Shown here one piece after another: positions 63,746-64,000 of a DNA stretch of 64,000 bases. The translations under genes and the position numbers were made by a program. The stretch is from Candidatus Latescibacterota bacterium (lineage in GTDB: Bacteria > Krumholzibacteriota > Krumholzibacteriia > LZORAL124-64-63), in NCBI GenBank assembly GCA_030658975.1, contig JAUSBL010000065.1, positions 1 to 64,000 on the forward strand, given 5' to 3'. The number at the start of each line of letters is the position of its first letter. The first letter of the stretch is position 1. Below the pieces are notes generated by a model. The model searched no databases and was not told the DNA's origin. It saw only the letters and a list, made by a program, of their open reading frames with translations.

Positions 63746-64000
63746 GTGACTTCCCCCCGGCGGACGGCGTGGGGCCACCGGTCGCGGATCTCGGCCGCGT
63801 GCGCGACCATCCCGCGCATCAGGCCGCCGATGCGCGCCACGTCGGCGGGCTCGACGCCGCCGCCGGTCGGCAGGGCCAGCACGCGGTCGGTGACGTGCTC
63901 GGTGCGCGGCAGCAGCAGTCCGGCGTGCGGGAACAGGGAGCGGTAGGGTTCCATGCGGTGGCAGCCGGGGTGGAAGTAGCGGCGCGCCAGCACGTTCTCG
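63742..64000 (-). CDS. DegT/DnrJ/EryC1/StrS-family aminotransferase, C-terminal part
   Basis: The 5' part lies beyond the window edge. The visible C-terminus reads ENVLARRYFHPGCHRMEPYRSLFP, then LLLPRTEHVTDRVLALPTGGGVEPADVARIGGLMRGMVAHAAEI. This is the typical end of PLP-dependent sugar aminotransferases of the DegT family, which make amino sugars for lipopolysaccharide or antibiotics. The stop overlaps the next gene's GTG start by 4 bases, so the two are coupled. The track start at 63993 is internal. Confidence 0.88.
   Translation of the reverse strand, partial: ENVLARRYFHPGCHRMEPYRSLFPHAGLLLPRTEHVTDRVLALPTGGGVEPADVARIGGLMRGMVAHAAEIRDRWPHAVRRGEVT

Overview
The window is GC-rich (roughly 70% by eye) and densely coded, with strongly GC-biased third codon positions. 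It reads as a piece of chromosome from a Gram-negative (diderm) bacterium. Evidence for an outer membrane is a small beta-barrel-like protein ending in Phe, a BamE/SmpA-like lipoprotein, two TPR lipoproteins, CpxP/Spy-like periplasmic proteins and an exported protease. Two exported proteins end in a C-terminal domain of the kind seen in FlgD-Ig/type 9 secretion CTD proteins, with SPNP-type motifs. Together with high GC, this points to an FCB-related candidate phylum such as the Krumholzibacteriota or Eisenbacteria neighbourhood. That placement is inference, since no rRNA is present. I saw no phage, insertion sequence, CRISPR array or tRNA.

Layout. Positions 1-1514 hold the start of an exported cohesin-like protein and an 850-base, partly AT-rich gap with a probable gene remnant. 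From 1515 to 5873 on the minus strand come an MFS exporter, an MBL-fold hydrolase, a LON-domain protein and dnaB. A cluster of DnaA-box-like sites separates dnaB from a divergent methyltransferase. Positions 7119-11208 carry yicC-gmk-rpoZ-coaBC-udg on the minus strand. Positions 11422-16416 (plus) carry an outer-membrane protein, an NFACT-family ribosome-rescue protein, the [FeFe]-hydrogenase maturase hydF and an exported CTD protein. These converge on an exported HAF-repeat protein.

Positions 18258-28744 (minus) form a housekeeping block: rpmE, a DUF1385 protein, prfA, prmC, murA, selB and ispG, with rho and a TPR lipoprotein upstream. The chain murA-selB-ispG is joined by 4-base stop/start overlaps. 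Positions 28943-30996 (minus) are a compact envelope or metal-stress unit: Spy-like protein, ECF sigma factor, zinc-finger anti-sigma factor and membrane-anchored CpxP/CnrX-like sensor. A GT-C glycosyltransferase with TPR tail and ychF follow. From 34322 to 41901 is central metabolism: malic enzyme, a rhodanese-like/methyltransferase fusion, ogt, glycogen phosphorylase, a small winged-helix regulator and ornithine aminotransferase. From 41977 to 57782 are envelope and transport genes: BamE-like protein, cyclophilin, DUF486 protein, ASST-like propeller, STAS-like protein, DoxX, MATE, SLC6-type symporter, TPR lipoprotein, D,D-carboxypeptidase, tricorn protease and a double GT2 protein. The end holds asnS, feoA-feoB with a palindrome at the feoA start, and a surface-polysaccharide type pair: a methyltransferase-GT2 fusion and a DegT-family aminotransferase cut by the window edge.

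The most unusual signal is a pair of intergenic nested palindromes, at 40465-40593 and 55352-55498. Each has long outer arms (24 bp perfect; 33 nt with 30 matches) enclosing two or three further hairpins. Read in opposite orientations they share an ACATCCTG core in the outer arm. Each also ends its interior with a 13-bp hairpin with an A(G/C)GAG loop, then GT, then the closing arm. This looks like an undescribed repeat family or structured RNA.
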